Part shown: piece after piece, positions 44,360 through 52,586 of the stretch
Layout of the letters: every line of letters starts with the position of its first letter
Numbering within the stretch: the stretch's first letter is position 1
Assembly: GCA_041390905.1 (NCBI GenBank)
Contig: JAWKPA010000012.1
Location: 2,480,001-2,544,000 of the forward strand
Reading direction: 5' to 3'
DNA length: 64,000 bases
Origin: JACKCD01 sp041390905
Lineage (GTDB): Bacteria; Chloroflexota; Anaerolineae; Promineifilales; Promineifilaceae
The notes under the pieces: model-generated
What the model was told of the DNA's origin: nothing
The model's database searches: none
The model's input: only the letters and a program-made list of their open reading frames with translations
Translations under genes and position numbers: made by a program

Positions 44360-45430
44360 ATGCGGACCGTTTTTTGGGACAACGAACGGCAGACGATGAA
44401 AATGATTGACCAGCGGGTGCTGCCGTGGACGTTTGAGCTTTTGGAATATGAGACGCACGAAGCCGTGGCGGAGGCGATTACCGACATGGTGGTGCGGGGC
44501 GCACCAGCCATTGGGGCGGCGGCGGCGTTTGGCATGGTGCTGGCGGCGCAGCAAAGCACGGCCAGCGATGCGGCTGCCCTGCGGTATGATTTACACGTGG
44601 CAGGGGAACGGTTGAATTTAGCGCGGCCAACGGCCGTTAATCTCGCCTGGGCAGTCAAACGGCTGCTGCGCGTGGCCGACAACCCAGAGCTAACTGATCC
44701 CGCCGCCATCCACGCTGCCCTGCTGACCGAAGCGCAAAAGCTGGCCGACGAAGATGTGGAACTCAACCGGCGCATGGCTTACCACGGCGCGGAACTCATC
44801 AGCGACGGCGATACCATTTTGCACCATTGCAACACCGGCGCCCTGGCAACTGTAGATTGGGGAACCGCACTGGGGGTCATTTTTGCCGCCCACGAGCAGG
44901 GCAAAAAAATCCACGTCTTGGTGGACGAAACCCGCCCCCGGCTGCAAGGGGCGCGGCTGACGGCGTGGGAACTCCAACAGCGCAACATCCCCTTTGACCT
45001 GATTGCTGACAACGCCGCCGGCCATTTTATGCGGACGGGCCAGGTCAACATCGTCCTCGTTGGCTCCGACCGCACCGCTGCCAACGGCGATGTTGCCAAC
45101 AAAATTGGCACCTACAAGCTGGCGGTGGTGGCAAAGGAAAACGGGGTGCCGTTTTACCCGGTGGTTCCCACCAGCACCATTGACCTGGAGCTGGCGCACG
45201 GCGACTTGATCCCGATTGAAGAGCGCAGCCCGGAGGAAGTAACGGCCGTTTTTGGCACCCCCATCGCCCCGGCCGGCATCACCGCCCGCAACCCCGCCTT
45301 CGACGTGACCCCCCACCGCTATGTCACCGGCATCGTCACCGAGGCAGGCATTGTCTATCCGCCGTTTGTCAAGAATTTGCGGCAAGCTGTTGAAAGAGAG
45401 CAAAAGCAGAGATTGGAGATTGGAGATTAG
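44360..45430 (+). CDS. mtnA: S-methyl-5-thioribose-1-phosphate isomerase
   Basis: The 356-residue protein carries the MtnA signature VRGAPAIGAAAAFG near residue 50, HHCNTGALATVDWGTALG with the catalytic Cys, VDETRPRLQGARLT and VGSDRTAANGDVANKIGTY with the catalytic Asp. It isomerises methylthioribose 1-phosphate in methionine salvage. The last residues (QRLEIGD) and TAG stop derive from the family A repeat. No other salvage genes are adjacent. Confidence 0.96.
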   Translation: MRTVFWDNERQTMKMIDQRVLPWTFELLEYETHEAVAEAITDMVVRGAPAIGAAAAFGMVLAAQQSTASDAAALRYDLHVAGERLNLARPTAVNLAWAVKRLLRVADNPELTDPAAIHAALLTEAQKLADEDVELNRRMAYHGAELISDGDTILHHCNTGALATVDWGTALGVIFAAHEQGKKIHVLVDETRPRLQGARLTAWELQQRNIPFDLIADNAAGHFMRTGQVNIVLVGSDRTAANGDVANKIGTYKLAVVAKENGVPFYPVVPTSTIDLELAHGDLIPIEERSPEEVTAVFGTPIAPAGITARNPAFDVTPHRYVTGIVTEAGIVYPPFVKNLRQAVEREQKQRLEIGD

Positions 45431-45488
45431 AGATTGGGCTTCACCAGTGCCAATCCCTAATCTCTAATCCCTAATCTCTGATCTCCAA
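45411..45488. repeat. Family A inverted repeat overlapping the mtnA 3' end
   Basis: AGATTGGAGATTGGAGATTA pairs with AATCTCTAATCCCTAATCTC. The left arm encodes the MtnA C-terminus. Confidence 0.88.
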
Positions 45489-45492
45489 ACAC

Positions 45493-46284
45493 ATGGAAAA
45501 CATCCCCGTCGTCATCCTCTGTGGCGGACAAGGCACGCGCATGCGCGGCAGCACGGCCACCAAAAAAGAGCTGGTGCAAATTGGCGGCCGGCCGATTTTG
45601 TGGCACGTCATGCGAATTTTCTCGGCACATGGATTTAATGAATTTGTGCTAACCCTGGGATACCGTTCCCAGGACATCAAGCAATATTTTCTCGACTATG
45701 AGCCAATGGCGCGGGATTTGACGCTGCGGCTGGGTGGCAGCAGCGAGGGGGCGGCGGTGTTACGCAGCCAGCCCACCCACCCCGAATGGCAAGTGTCGCT
45801 GGTGGAAACGGGGCTGCACACGGAAAAGGGGACGCGCATCGCTATGGTGGCCGACTATCTGCCCGGCGACCGCTTTTTTGTGGCCTATGGCGACGATGTG
45901 AGCGACGTGGATTTGACGGCGCTGGTGGATTTTCATTTGCGGCATGGGAAGTTGGCAACAGTAACGGCCGTTCAGGTCGAACTGCAATATGGCGTGGTTG
46001 AAGCCGATGACAGTGGGCTGGTTTCCGGCTTTGTCGAACGCCCCAGGCTGCCCCACTGGATCAACGGCGGCTTTATGCTGTTTGAAAAACCGGTGCTGGA
46101 CATGATGGCCGCCGGGGATGATGTCAACCTCGAAACCGAAATCCTGCCCCAACTGGCAGCGCAACAGCAGCTGATGATCTATCGCCATCACGGCTTCTGG
46201 CAATCCATGAATACCATGAAAGACACGCTGACGCTGGAAAAAATCTGGCAGCAAAATCCTCCCTGGAAAGTATGGGCTGACTAA
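45493..46284 (+). CDS. rfbF: Glucose-1-phosphate cytidylyltransferase-like nucleotidyltransferase
   Basis: The 263-residue protein has VVILCGGQGTRMRGSTATKKELVQIGGRPI (nucleotide-binding loop, described here in part: CGGQGTRM and KKELVQIGG), YGDDVSDVD and WINGGFMLFE. These match RfbF, which makes CDP-glucose from CTP and glucose 1-phosphate, although the LTEET-like loop is replaced by STATKKE. The next gene resembles the CDP-glucose 4,6-dehydratase, supporting the assignment. The pathway leads to dideoxy- or branched sugars of surface polysaccharide. Confidence 0.85.
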   Translation: MENIPVVILCGGQGTRMRGSTATKKELVQIGGRPILWHVMRIFSAHGFNEFVLTLGYRSQDIKQYFLDYEPMARDLTLRLGGSSEGAAVLRSQPTHPEWQVSLVETGLHTEKGTRIAMVADYLPGDRFFVAYGDDVSDVDLTALVDFHLRHGKLATVTAVQVELQYGVVEADDSGLVSGFVERPRLPHWINGGFMLFEKPVLDMMAAGDDVNLETEILPQLAAQQQLMIYRHHGFWQSMNTMKDTLTLEKIWQQNPPWKVWAD

Positions 46285-46294
46285 TGCTGTATCC

Positions 46295-46360
46295 TCACGC
46301 AAAGGCGCAAAGTCGCAAATGGTCTGGTTCTTTGCGGCTTTGCGCCTTTGCGTGAAATCA
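46295..46360. repeat. Family D inverted repeat (GCAAAG/CTTTGC)
   Basis: CACGCAAAGGCGCAAAGTCG pairs well with CGGCTTTGCGCCTTTGCGTG. It lies in the gap between the rfbF and rfbG-like genes and contains an ATG in frame with the latter. Confidence 0.85.
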
Positions 46361-46384
46361 TTTTCTGACGGAGACCACGGCATT

Positions 46385-47380
46385 TTGGAAACGGAATTCT
46401 GGCAAGACAAAAGCGTCCTCATCACCGGCTGCACCGGGCTGCTCGGCTCCTGGCTCACCCAGGCACTGCTGGCGCAAGGGGCGCACGTTGTGGGTCTCAT
46501 TCGGGATGGCGTGGCCCAATCCCAGCTCATCCGCACCGGTCTCATTGAGCAAATTGACGTGGTGCATGGGGACATTGTGGACATTCAGCTGCTGGAACGG
46601 CTGCTGGCGGAATATCAGGTGGACACCGTTTACCATCTGGCGGCGCAAACCATTGTGGGCGTTGCCAACCGCGCTCCGTTGGCGACGTTTGAAACCAATG
46701 TGCGTGGCACCTGGATGGTGCTGGAAGCAGCGCGGCGCAGCCCAACCATCCAGCGGGTGATTGTTGCCAGCAGCAACCACGCTTATGGCGAACAGCCCGA
46801 CCTGCTGCCCTACACCGAAGAGGTGGCCCTGCTGGGGCAGCACCCGTATGATGTTTCCAAAAGCTGTGCCGACCTGATTGCCCGCAGCTATGCCCACAGC
46901 TATGGGCTGCCGGTAGCGGTGACGCGCTGCGCCAATCTGTACGGCGGCGGCGACCTGAATTGGAACCGGATTGTGCCGGGGACGATTCGCAGCCTGTTTT
47001 ATGGGCAGCCACCGGTCATTCGCTCCGACGGCCGGGCGAAGCGGGATTATATTTATGTGGAAGACGTGGTGCGCGGCTATTTGCTGATTGGGCAGCAGTT
47101 GAACCGGCCGGAGGTGCGGGGGGAGGCGTTTAATTTTGGGGCGGAAACGGCCGTTTCTGCCCTCGACATCGTAAACACCATCATTCACCTGTCCGACCAC
47201 CCCCATTTGCACCCCATCATCCGCAACGAAGCCAGCAACGAAATCCAGGACCAATACCTCTGCTCCGACAAAGCCGGCTGCATCCTCGGCTGGAAACCAC
47301 AGCACACCCTGGAAAGCGGCCTCCACCAAACCTTTTCCTGGTACCATGACTTTTTGGCAAGTGCTGGTTTAAACAATTAG
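46385..47380 (+). CDS. rfbG: CDP-glucose 4,6-dehydratase-like SDR
   Basis: The reading frame is open from an ATG at 46319, but that start lies inside the family D hairpin. I prefer the TTG at 46385, which has GGAG upstream; this gives 331 residues. Features are ITGCTGLLGSWL (NAD-binding), HLAAQTIVG, YDVSKSCAD (YxxxK) and LYGGGDLNWNRIVPGTIRS, the last strongly reminiscent of RfbG. It would convert CDP-glucose to CDP-4-keto-6-deoxyglucose. It follows its expected cytidylyltransferase partner. Confidence 0.87.
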   Translation: METEFWQDKSVLITGCTGLLGSWLTQALLAQGAHVVGLIRDGVAQSQLIRTGLIEQIDVVHGDIVDIQLLERLLAEYQVDTVYHLAAQTIVGVANRAPLATFETNVRGTWMVLEAARRSPTIQRVIVASSNHAYGEQPDLLPYTEEVALLGQHPYDVSKSCADLIARSYAHSYGLPVAVTRCANLYGGGDLNWNRIVPGTIRSLFYGQPPVIRSDGRAKRDYIYVEDVVRGYLLIGQQLNRPEVRGEAFNFGAETAVSALDIVNTIIHLSDHPHLHPIIRNEASNEIQDQYLCSDKAGCILGWKPQHTLESGLHQTFSWYHDFLASAGLNN

Positions 47381-47442
47381 CTCTTTTTTGAGCTGTTGAC
47401 AGATTGCACTTTGCACTTATCCTACAAGAGAAATGAATTAAC

Positions 47443-47838
47443 ATGGAAAAAGCAAACATTGTAAAACATTGGACTGAAGGCTCCGATAGAGATTTTCAAA
47501 CAATGGAGCATTTATTCCAGTCAGAGGATTATCACTGGGCTCTATTCATTGGGCATTTAGTGCTCGAAAAGCTCCTCAAAGCATTTTATGCTGAGAATGT
47601 GACCACCCCACCTCCTTTAACCCATAACCTGCTTTTGCTTGCAGAGAAGGGAAATCTGGAATTGAACGAAACCCAAAAGGATATTTTAGTAACGATCACC
47701 GCCTTTAATATTCAAGCCCGATATGACGATTACAAATTAGCCTTCTATAAAACGTGTACGAAGGAATATACCCAGAAATGGGTGAGTGAAATAGGGAGTA
47801 TGCGTCAATGGATCAAAGCGCAACTATTGCAGTCGTAA
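47443..47838 (+). CDS. HEPN-domain protein of a HEPN/MNT pair
   Basis: The 131-residue all-alpha protein has HWALFIGHLVLEKLLKAF and a THNLLLLAE segment, typical of PF05168-type HEPN. The ARYDDYK segment replaces the RX4-6H ribonuclease motif of HepT, so nuclease activity is doubtful. It overlaps the nucleotidyltransferase gene by 31 bases. The pair is more AT-rich than its neighbours and contains no AACGGCCGTT, and it splits the sugar cluster, all suggesting recent insertion. Confidence 0.87.
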   Translation: MEKANIVKHWTEGSDRDFQTMEHLFQSEDYHWALFIGHLVLEKLLKAFYAENVTTPPPLTHNLLLLAEKGNLELNETQKDILVTITAFNIQARYDDYKLAFYKTCTKEYTQKWVSEIGSMRQWIKAQLLQS

Positions 47839-48116
47839 AAGAGTATATCCGCCACCTTCGAGAGAACAAGTTTGCTATACAAAAGGCATATCTCTTTGGC
47901 TCATATGCTACTGGGAAGCAGCACGATGACAGTGATATTGATTTAGCTCTCATTATGAATGGCATTAGTAACACGTTTGTTACCCAGGTAGAGTTAATGA
48001 AAATTAGCCGCAAATTCGACACGCGCATTGAACCCCATCCATTTAGAGAAGCAGACTTTAACATGACCAATCCATTTGCCAACGAGATTCTTCAAAAAGG
48101 CATTCAAATCGCGTAA
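47808..48116 (+). CDS. MNT-type minimal nucleotidyltransferase
   Basis: The 102-residue protein has the polymerase-beta motif GSYATGKQHDDSDIDLAL, with GS and DxD metal ligands, at residues about 31-48. In studied HEPN/MNT modules the MNT protein is the antitoxin, in some cases AMPylating the HEPN toxin. Its start lies within the HEPN gene, so the two are coupled. Confidence 0.88.
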   Translation: MDQSATIAVVKEYIRHLRENKFAIQKAYLFGSYATGKQHDDSDIDLALIMNGISNTFVTQVELMKISRKFDTRIEPHPFREADFNMTNPFANEILQKGIQIA

Positions 48117-48127
48117 GAATCAACTTT

Positions 48128-49024
48128 ATGCGTGTTTTGATTACCGGAGCCACCGGGTTTATTGGGCAGGTGTTGGTGCCGTATGTGCTGGCGGAGCCAG
48201 AAACGGCCGTTTCCCTCCTCCTCCGCGAAACCCACAGCGGCCAGCCATTGCCCCCACCCTTTGCCAGCCAGCGCGAACAGCTACAATTTGTCTATGCCGA
48301 CCTGCGTAACTACCAGCTAACCGCCCGCGCCGTGGCTGAGGCAGAGCCAGATATTGTTATCCACTTGGCGGCGGTGGGTGTCACCGACCCGTTTATGAGC
48401 GTGGACGCAGCCTTGCGCCACAACCTCAACGGCACCATTAACCTGGCGCGAGCCTGCTTTGAAAAGCGGTTTGGCACGCAGCGGCTGGTGGTGGCCCGCA
48501 CCCCCGGCGAACAGAGCAGCATGAATGTCTATGCGGCTAGCAAGGCGGCGGCGTGGCAATTTTGCCAAATGTATGCCCGCACGCAGGGTTGGCCCATTGT
48601 CGGCGGCATGATTTTCCACGCCTATGGCCCCGGCCAATCGGAGCGCAACCTCATTCCGGCGGCAATCGAGGCCGCGCTGGGTGGCCATGACTTCCCGATG
48701 ACGGCGGGGGCGCAGCGGCGGGACTGGATTTATGTGGAAGATGTGGTGGCGGGGCTGTGGCAAACGGCCGTTTTTCCCCACCTTTCCCCCGGCACCACCG
48801 TTGAACTTGGCACCGGCCAGGCCACCAGCGTCGCCGACGTGGTGCGGCTCATCTACAAGCTATTTGGGCAAGGGGGACAGCCACTCATTGGCCGCTTGCC
48901 CGGTCGCCCCGGCGAAGAACCGACCCAGGTAGCGGATGTGGCGCAAACGGAGGGGTTGATTGGCTGGAAAACGGCCGTTTCCCTGCACGACGGCCTTCGG
49001 AAGACAGTCAACAGTAATCAGTAA
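48128..49024 (+). CDS. NAD-dependent epimerase/dehydratase
   Basis: The 298-residue extended SDR has VLITGATGFIGQV, HLAAVGVTDPFM, NVYAASKAA (YxxxK), FHAYGPGQSERN and RRDWIYVEDVVAGL. It belongs with the preceding nucleotide-sugar genes and may process the keto sugar. The stop (CAG TAA) and the last residues VNSNQ are encoded by family B repeat DNA. Confidence 0.9.
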   Translation: MRVLITGATGFIGQVLVPYVLAEPETAVSLLLRETHSGQPLPPPFASQREQLQFVYADLRNYQLTARAVAEAEPDIVIHLAAVGVTDPFMSVDAALRHNLNGTINLARACFEKRFGTQRLVVARTPGEQSSMNVYAASKAAAWQFCQMYARTQGWPIVGGMIFHAYGPGQSERNLIPAAIEAALGGHDFPMTAGAQRRDWIYVEDVVAGLWQTAVFPHLSPGTTVELGTGQATSVADVVRLIYKLFGQGGQPLIGRLPGRPGEEPTQVADVAQTEGLIGWKTAVSLHDGLRKTVNSNQ

Positions 49025-49082
49025 CCAGTTGGCCGTACACAAAGTGGTCGTGAAACGACATTACCGATTACTGATTACCGTA
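49010..49082. repeat. Family B inverted repeat with a shared internal loop
   Basis: CAGTAATCAGTAACCAG is followed by a loop (GGTCGTGAAACGACATT) and ACCGATTACTGATTACCG. The loop is homologous, on the opposite strand, to the loop of the 59073-59169 element. The element supplies the stop codons of both convergent genes. Confidence 0.88.
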
Positions 49083-49406
49083 TGCAGACGTTACCATCCC
49101 TGGTACCCATCCCCCACCCGCCATCGCCCCCACGATCCGTAATGGTTCCAAACCGTTGACGATAGCGTCGGGCAGCACCGTATCTGCTGGCTCGTGGGAG
49201 AGGTCTTGACCACAGGCGAAGAAGCGAATAAACGGCCGTCTTTCCCCCGTCACCTGATCCCGAATGGTGCCACGCAACATGGGGTAGTCGGTTTCGAGGG
49301 CGGTAAGAACGGCCATTAATGTCACTGGCGGCGCAACCAGCAGATCAACCTCCTTGCCCACCTGCGCCAGCACCCGCAAATGGTGAGGAATCACAACCCG
49401 AATCAT
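49068..49406 (-). CDS. MoaD/ThiS-like protein with extended C-terminus
   Basis: The 112-residue protein has a beta-grasp pattern (IRVVIPHHLRVLAQVGKEVDL, seen in parts; LEPLRIVGAMAGGG). In MoaD and ThiS the chain ends in Gly-Gly, which is adenylated. Here GGG is followed by 13 further residues (WVPGMVTSAYGNQ), the last of which come from family B repeat DNA. It overlaps the upstream BNR gene by ATGA, so the two are coupled. It may act as a sulfur carrier only if trimmed. Confidence 0.78.
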   Translation of the reverse strand: MIRVVIPHHLRVLAQVGKEVDLLVAPPVTLMAVLTALETDYPMLRGTIRDQVTGERRPFIRFFACGQDLSHEPADTVLPDAIVNGLEPLRIVGAMAGGGWVPGMVTSAYGNQ

Positions 49407-50518
49407 GATAGCGTTTGCACCTCAACAGACAACACCGCTGGCAAATCCCGCACAATCGCCTGCCAACTGTCACCCGAATCCGATGAAGCATACACTTGCC
49501 CACCCGTGGTGCCAAAATAAATGCCGCACGACGGCAGCGAATCCACCGCCATCGCATCCCGCAGCACATTAACATAACAATCGCTTTGCGGCAGCCCGTT
49601 GGTCAACGCCTCCCACTCATTCCCTCCACTGCGGCTGCGATACACCCTCAGCTTCCCTTCCGGCGGATAATGCTCCGAGTCGCTTTTAATCGGCACCACA
49701 TACACCGTATTTGGCTCATGAGCATGAACCACAATCGGAAAACCAAAATCACTGGGCAAATTGCCACTAATTTCATGCCACATCTCACCCGCGTCATCCG
49801 TCCGCATCACATCCCAATGCTTCTGCATAAAAACCACATCCGGGCGCGAAGGGTGCATGGCAAGGTTGTGGATGCAATGCCCCACCTCGGCCGTGGCGTC
49901 GGGCAGTTCAAACGGCGAAACCACACCCCGGTTAATCGGTCGCCACGTCTCGCCACCGTCGTCGGTGCGGAAGGCACCGGCGGCTGAAATGGCGACAAAG
50001 ATGCGTTTGGGGTTGCCCGGATCCAGCACGATGGTATGCAAACACATCCCACCAGCCCCCGGCTGCCACAAATGCCCCTTGACATCGCGCAATCCGGCCA
50101 GTTCCTGCCACGTTTGCCCACCATCATCAGAACGAAACAGGGCAGCATCCTCTACCCCGGCATAGACCACATCGGGGTCAGTCAACGACGGTTCCAGATG
50201 CCACACACGCTTAAACTCCCACGGGTGCTGGGTGCCATCGTACCATTGATGCGTCCCTGGCACACCGTCATAGGCAAAGGCGTTGCCCATCGGTGTCCAC
50301 GTCTGCCCACCATCGTCTGACCGCTGGATAAGCTGCCCAAACCAGCCGGTGGATTGGGAGACATAAATGCGGTTGGGGTCGGCAGCAGACCCTTTCATGT
50401 GGTAAATCTCCCAACCGGCAAAGTGTGGGCCGCTAATATCCCAGGATTCCCGCTTTTCGTCCGAACTCAAAATAAATGCGCCTTTGCGCGTGCCTACCAA
50501 AACACGTACACCACTCAT
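49403..50518 (-). CDS. BNR/Asp-box beta-propeller (sialidase-like)
   Basis: The ATG at 50518 has CAGGAG upstream, giving 371 residues with no signal peptide. At least six Asp-box type motifs (RSDDGGQTW, RTDDGGETW, RTDDAGEMW, SSDSGDSW) show a VPS10/sialidase-like propeller. Catalytic Arg triad residues of sialidases are not evident, so enzymatic activity is doubtful. It starts with VLVGTRKGAFI, typical of a family found next to MoaD/ThiS-like genes, as here. Confidence 0.88.
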   Translation of the reverse strand: MSGVRVLVGTRKGAFILSSDEKRESWDISGPHFAGWEIYHMKGSAADPNRIYVSQSTGWFGQLIQRSDDGGQTWTPMGNAFAYDGVPGTHQWYDGTQHPWEFKRVWHLEPSLTDPDVVYAGVEDAALFRSDDGGQTWQELAGLRDVKGHLWQPGAGGMCLHTIVLDPGNPKRIFVAISAAGAFRTDDGGETWRPINRGVVSPFELPDATAEVGHCIHNLAMHPSRPDVVFMQKHWDVMRTDDAGEMWHEISGNLPSDFGFPIVVHAHEPNTVYVVPIKSDSEHYPPEGKLRVYRSRSGGNEWEALTNGLPQSDCYVNVLRDAMAVDSLPSCGIYFGTTGGQVYASSDSGDSWQAIVRDLPAVLSVEVQTLS

Positions 50519-50529
50519 AATCGTTCTCC

Positions 50530-50577
50530 TGTTGAGTCTGAAGCTGGATACCCGCTTTCGCGGGTATGACACTTGTA
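50530..50577. repeat. Hairpin repeat with ATACCCGC/GCGGGTAT
   Basis: GATACCCGCTTTCGCGGGTAT forms a perfect stem (50548-50567). The surrounding GAAGCTGGATACCCGC resembles a dispersed repeat seen in many bacterial genomes. It lies directly upstream of the BNR gene ribosome-binding site. Confidence 0.75.
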
Positions 50578-50669
50578 TCATTTATGGTGCTACAGACTTG
50601 ATTGCCAGGAAACACCATATTTATCGGCCAACCAACCAAATTTTGCGCTAAAAGGTTGTCATCATTTCA

Positions 50670-51128
50670 TCAATTCACTACCGGGATATAAACCTCAAAT
50701 TGGGCTAATTTGGGGTCATGGGGGTTAAATGATTCGCCGTAACGTTCAAAAGTGGGGCCGGCCGCTTGCCGGGTACCTGTGGCCGGCAGCCAAACATTGT
50801 AGATGTAGTCAAAGGTTTCGCCAATGTCGGACAACGTTGCCTGAAAAACGGCATAGGTGTTGGCGAGAATGTGCGAGCACGTCATGCCTGTGGGCAATTG
50901 ATCAGCCCGATCAACACAACAGCCAGCCATGTAATCCAGACGGTTTTGCCGAGAATCAAAGTTGTCCATCAGCCCATAGCTAACGTGTGGCTCGGCCATA
51001 TGGGGAATTTCATTTATGCGGGGTACAAATTGATCCCATAACCCTGGTATCTGGGGATTCATGGGGCTGGTGTGAAGCAAGAGACCAACAACTGTAAAGG
51101 CTGGTTTTTTCACAAATTGGGGTTCCAT
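50670..51128 (-). CDS. GyrI-like / AraC effector-binding domain protein
   Basis: The ATG at 51128 has GAAGGAG upstream, giving 152 residues. The pattern FVKKPAFTVVGLLLHTS, LWDQFVPRINEIPH and FEVYIPVVN matches GyrI-like small-molecule-binding domains. No DNA-binding domain is attached. It probably binds small hydrophobic ligands; function unknown. Confidence 0.82.
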   Translation of the reverse strand: MEPQFVKKPAFTVVGLLLHTSPMNPQIPGLWDQFVPRINEIPHMAEPHVSYGLMDNFDSRQNRLDYMAGCCVDRADQLPTGMTCSHILANTYAVFQATLSDIGETFDYIYNVWLPATGTRQAAGPTFERYGESFNPHDPKLAQFEVYIPVVN

Positions 51129-51280
51129 TTGCTCTCCTTCTTTTGGTACACAAACCAATAAATACCTTGATGGCATTCAAGGCAGAATAATAGAACATAT
51201 GTTCCTATTTGTCAAATTTGTTAACTGGATTGATCTACATGCAACCAAATGGTTAGGGTTCGTTCGTTAATAACTTGGGA

Positions 51281-51372
51281 TTTAGAAGTTCAACTTCTGA
51301 GAGAAGTTGAACTTCTGAGAGAAGTCTTGGGATTTAGAAGTTCAACTTCTGAGAGAAGTTGAACTTCTGGAA
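51281..51372. repeat. Family E tandem hairpins
   Basis: The TTGGGATTTAGAAGTTCAAC segment with its complement occurs twice, head to tail, followed by CTGGAACTGCAAA which is shared with 6916-6935. This indicates local duplication of the element. The rest of the 51129-51413 gap holds no gene. Confidence 0.85.
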
Positions 51373-51413
51373 CTGCAAAATGATTTTTGATTGAACCTTA
51401 GGGCAAATAAACA

Positions 51414-52184
51414 CTATAAGATGTAGGCAAGACCGGAGCCGATGTGTTGAAAGCCAACCTGGGCATAGACACGCCCGGCACGTTCATCGCCGGCCGTCAA
51501 AAACAGCGTGTCTAGTCCATTGGCAAAAGCATAGGTGGCAATGTGGTGGGTAACGGCCGTTCCTATCCCCCGCTTCCGAAACGCCACCAGCGTCGCAACC
51601 CCCGCCACCTCGGCCACACCATCGTGGGGCTGGGTCAGGCTGCCCACCCCCGCTGGCTCCCCATTCCACCAGGCCATAAACTTGTCCACCCCGGCAAACT
51701 GCCGCCAGTGCGCTTCTGCCTCTTCAATGGAAGCCGTCGGCTGGTCGTCGCGGCCAAAAGCCCGCGCCTGCACGGTGACAAACGCTTGTTTAACGGCCGT
51801 TTCCTCCCCCTCCCCACCCAGCAGCCGCACCGTCAACGCCGGGTCAACCGCCACCGGGCGCACCATCGGCGGCTGGCACACCATCAGGTAGCTTTCCATC
51901 TCCCGCACAAAGCCATTGGCCTCCAAAATTTGCGCCAGTGCCGGGGCAAACGGCTGCAAATATTCAAAGCGCGGCGTACGCTGCCGCTGGCGAAAGGTGG
52001 CAATGACGGCCGCCAAGTCGTCGTCTACGTCCCCGTCAATCGGCTGGCTGGGAATGGCGTAGTTGGCAAAAACGGCCGTTTCTGTCGGATGAAAATAACA
52101 AACAAACGACCCCACCGCCACCGCCTGCAAATTTTGCCCCGCGCTGGCGTGCAGTTGGGCATGTAATCGTTCAATCGGTATCAT
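51414..52184 (-). CDS. GNAT-family N-acetyltransferase
   Basis: The ATG at 52184 gives 256 residues. The C-terminal half has the acetyl-CoA motif VATLVAFRKRGIGTAVTHH and LDTLFLTAGDERAGRVYAQVGF. The N-terminal half (residues 1-120) is a degenerate partner domain. The acceptor is unknown. It carries three AACGGCCGTT motifs, each read as TAV. Confidence 0.88.
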   Translation of the reverse strand: MIPIERLHAQLHASAGQNLQAVAVGSFVCYFHPTETAVFANYAIPSQPIDGDVDDDLAAVIATFRQRQRTPRFEYLQPFAPALAQILEANGFVREMESYLMVCQPPMVRPVAVDPALTVRLLGGEGEETAVKQAFVTVQARAFGRDDQPTASIEEAEAHWRQFAGVDKFMAWWNGEPAGVGSLTQPHDGVAEVAGVATLVAFRKRGIGTAVTHHIATYAFANGLDTLFLTAGDERAGRVYAQVGFQHIGSGLAYIL

Positions 52185-52192
52185 AAAAATTT

Positions 52193-52238
52193 TGGAGATT
52201 GGAGAGTGGAGAGTGTGAACCTTCATCAATCTCCAAAC
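52193..52238. repeat. Family A inverted repeat (short)
   Basis: TTGGAGATTGGAGAGTGGAG is followed by CAATCTCCAAACTC. It lies upstream of the GNAT gene. Confidence 0.75.
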
Positions 52239-52349
52239 TCGTTACTCACCCCAGACGATAAAATAAAGGGGCCACCAAGCAAATGGCGGCATGGAAAACG
52301 CACAAATCTGCTATAATAACCTGCAAAATGCACGATAAGGTAAGACAAG

Positions 52350-52586
52350 ATGACCCAAAAAGAACTTTTGCGCGAATTCCAACGCCTTTCACTCCAGCAG
52401 CAATTGGCAATTTTACGCGATGCGCTGGAAATTGTAGAAAACAATTTCCGCCAGCTTGAACAAACAGAGTCAGACAAGCTACCGCTAGAAGAAGCCGCCC
52501 AGTTGCTCCGCCAGGACTATCTCTCAGATAGCGAATTAACGGCATTTACCGCCATAGATGGAGATGAATTTCATGCTGCGTGGTGA
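52350..52586 (+). CDS. Probable antitoxin of a MazEF-type pair
   Basis: The 78-residue acidic, largely helical protein (LLREFQRLSLQQQLAILRDAL; LPLEEAAQLLRQDYLSD) overlaps the toxin gene by 14 bases. It resembles the helical antitoxins that accompany MazF/PemK toxins rather than the AbrB-fold MazE. The C-terminus DGDEFHAAW is acidic and aromatic, suited to occupy the toxin cleft. Lacks AACGGCCGTT. Confidence 0.75.
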   Translation: MTQKELLREFQRLSLQQQLAILRDALEIVENNFRQLEQTESDKLPLEEAAQLLRQDYLSDSELTAFTAIDGDEFHAAW

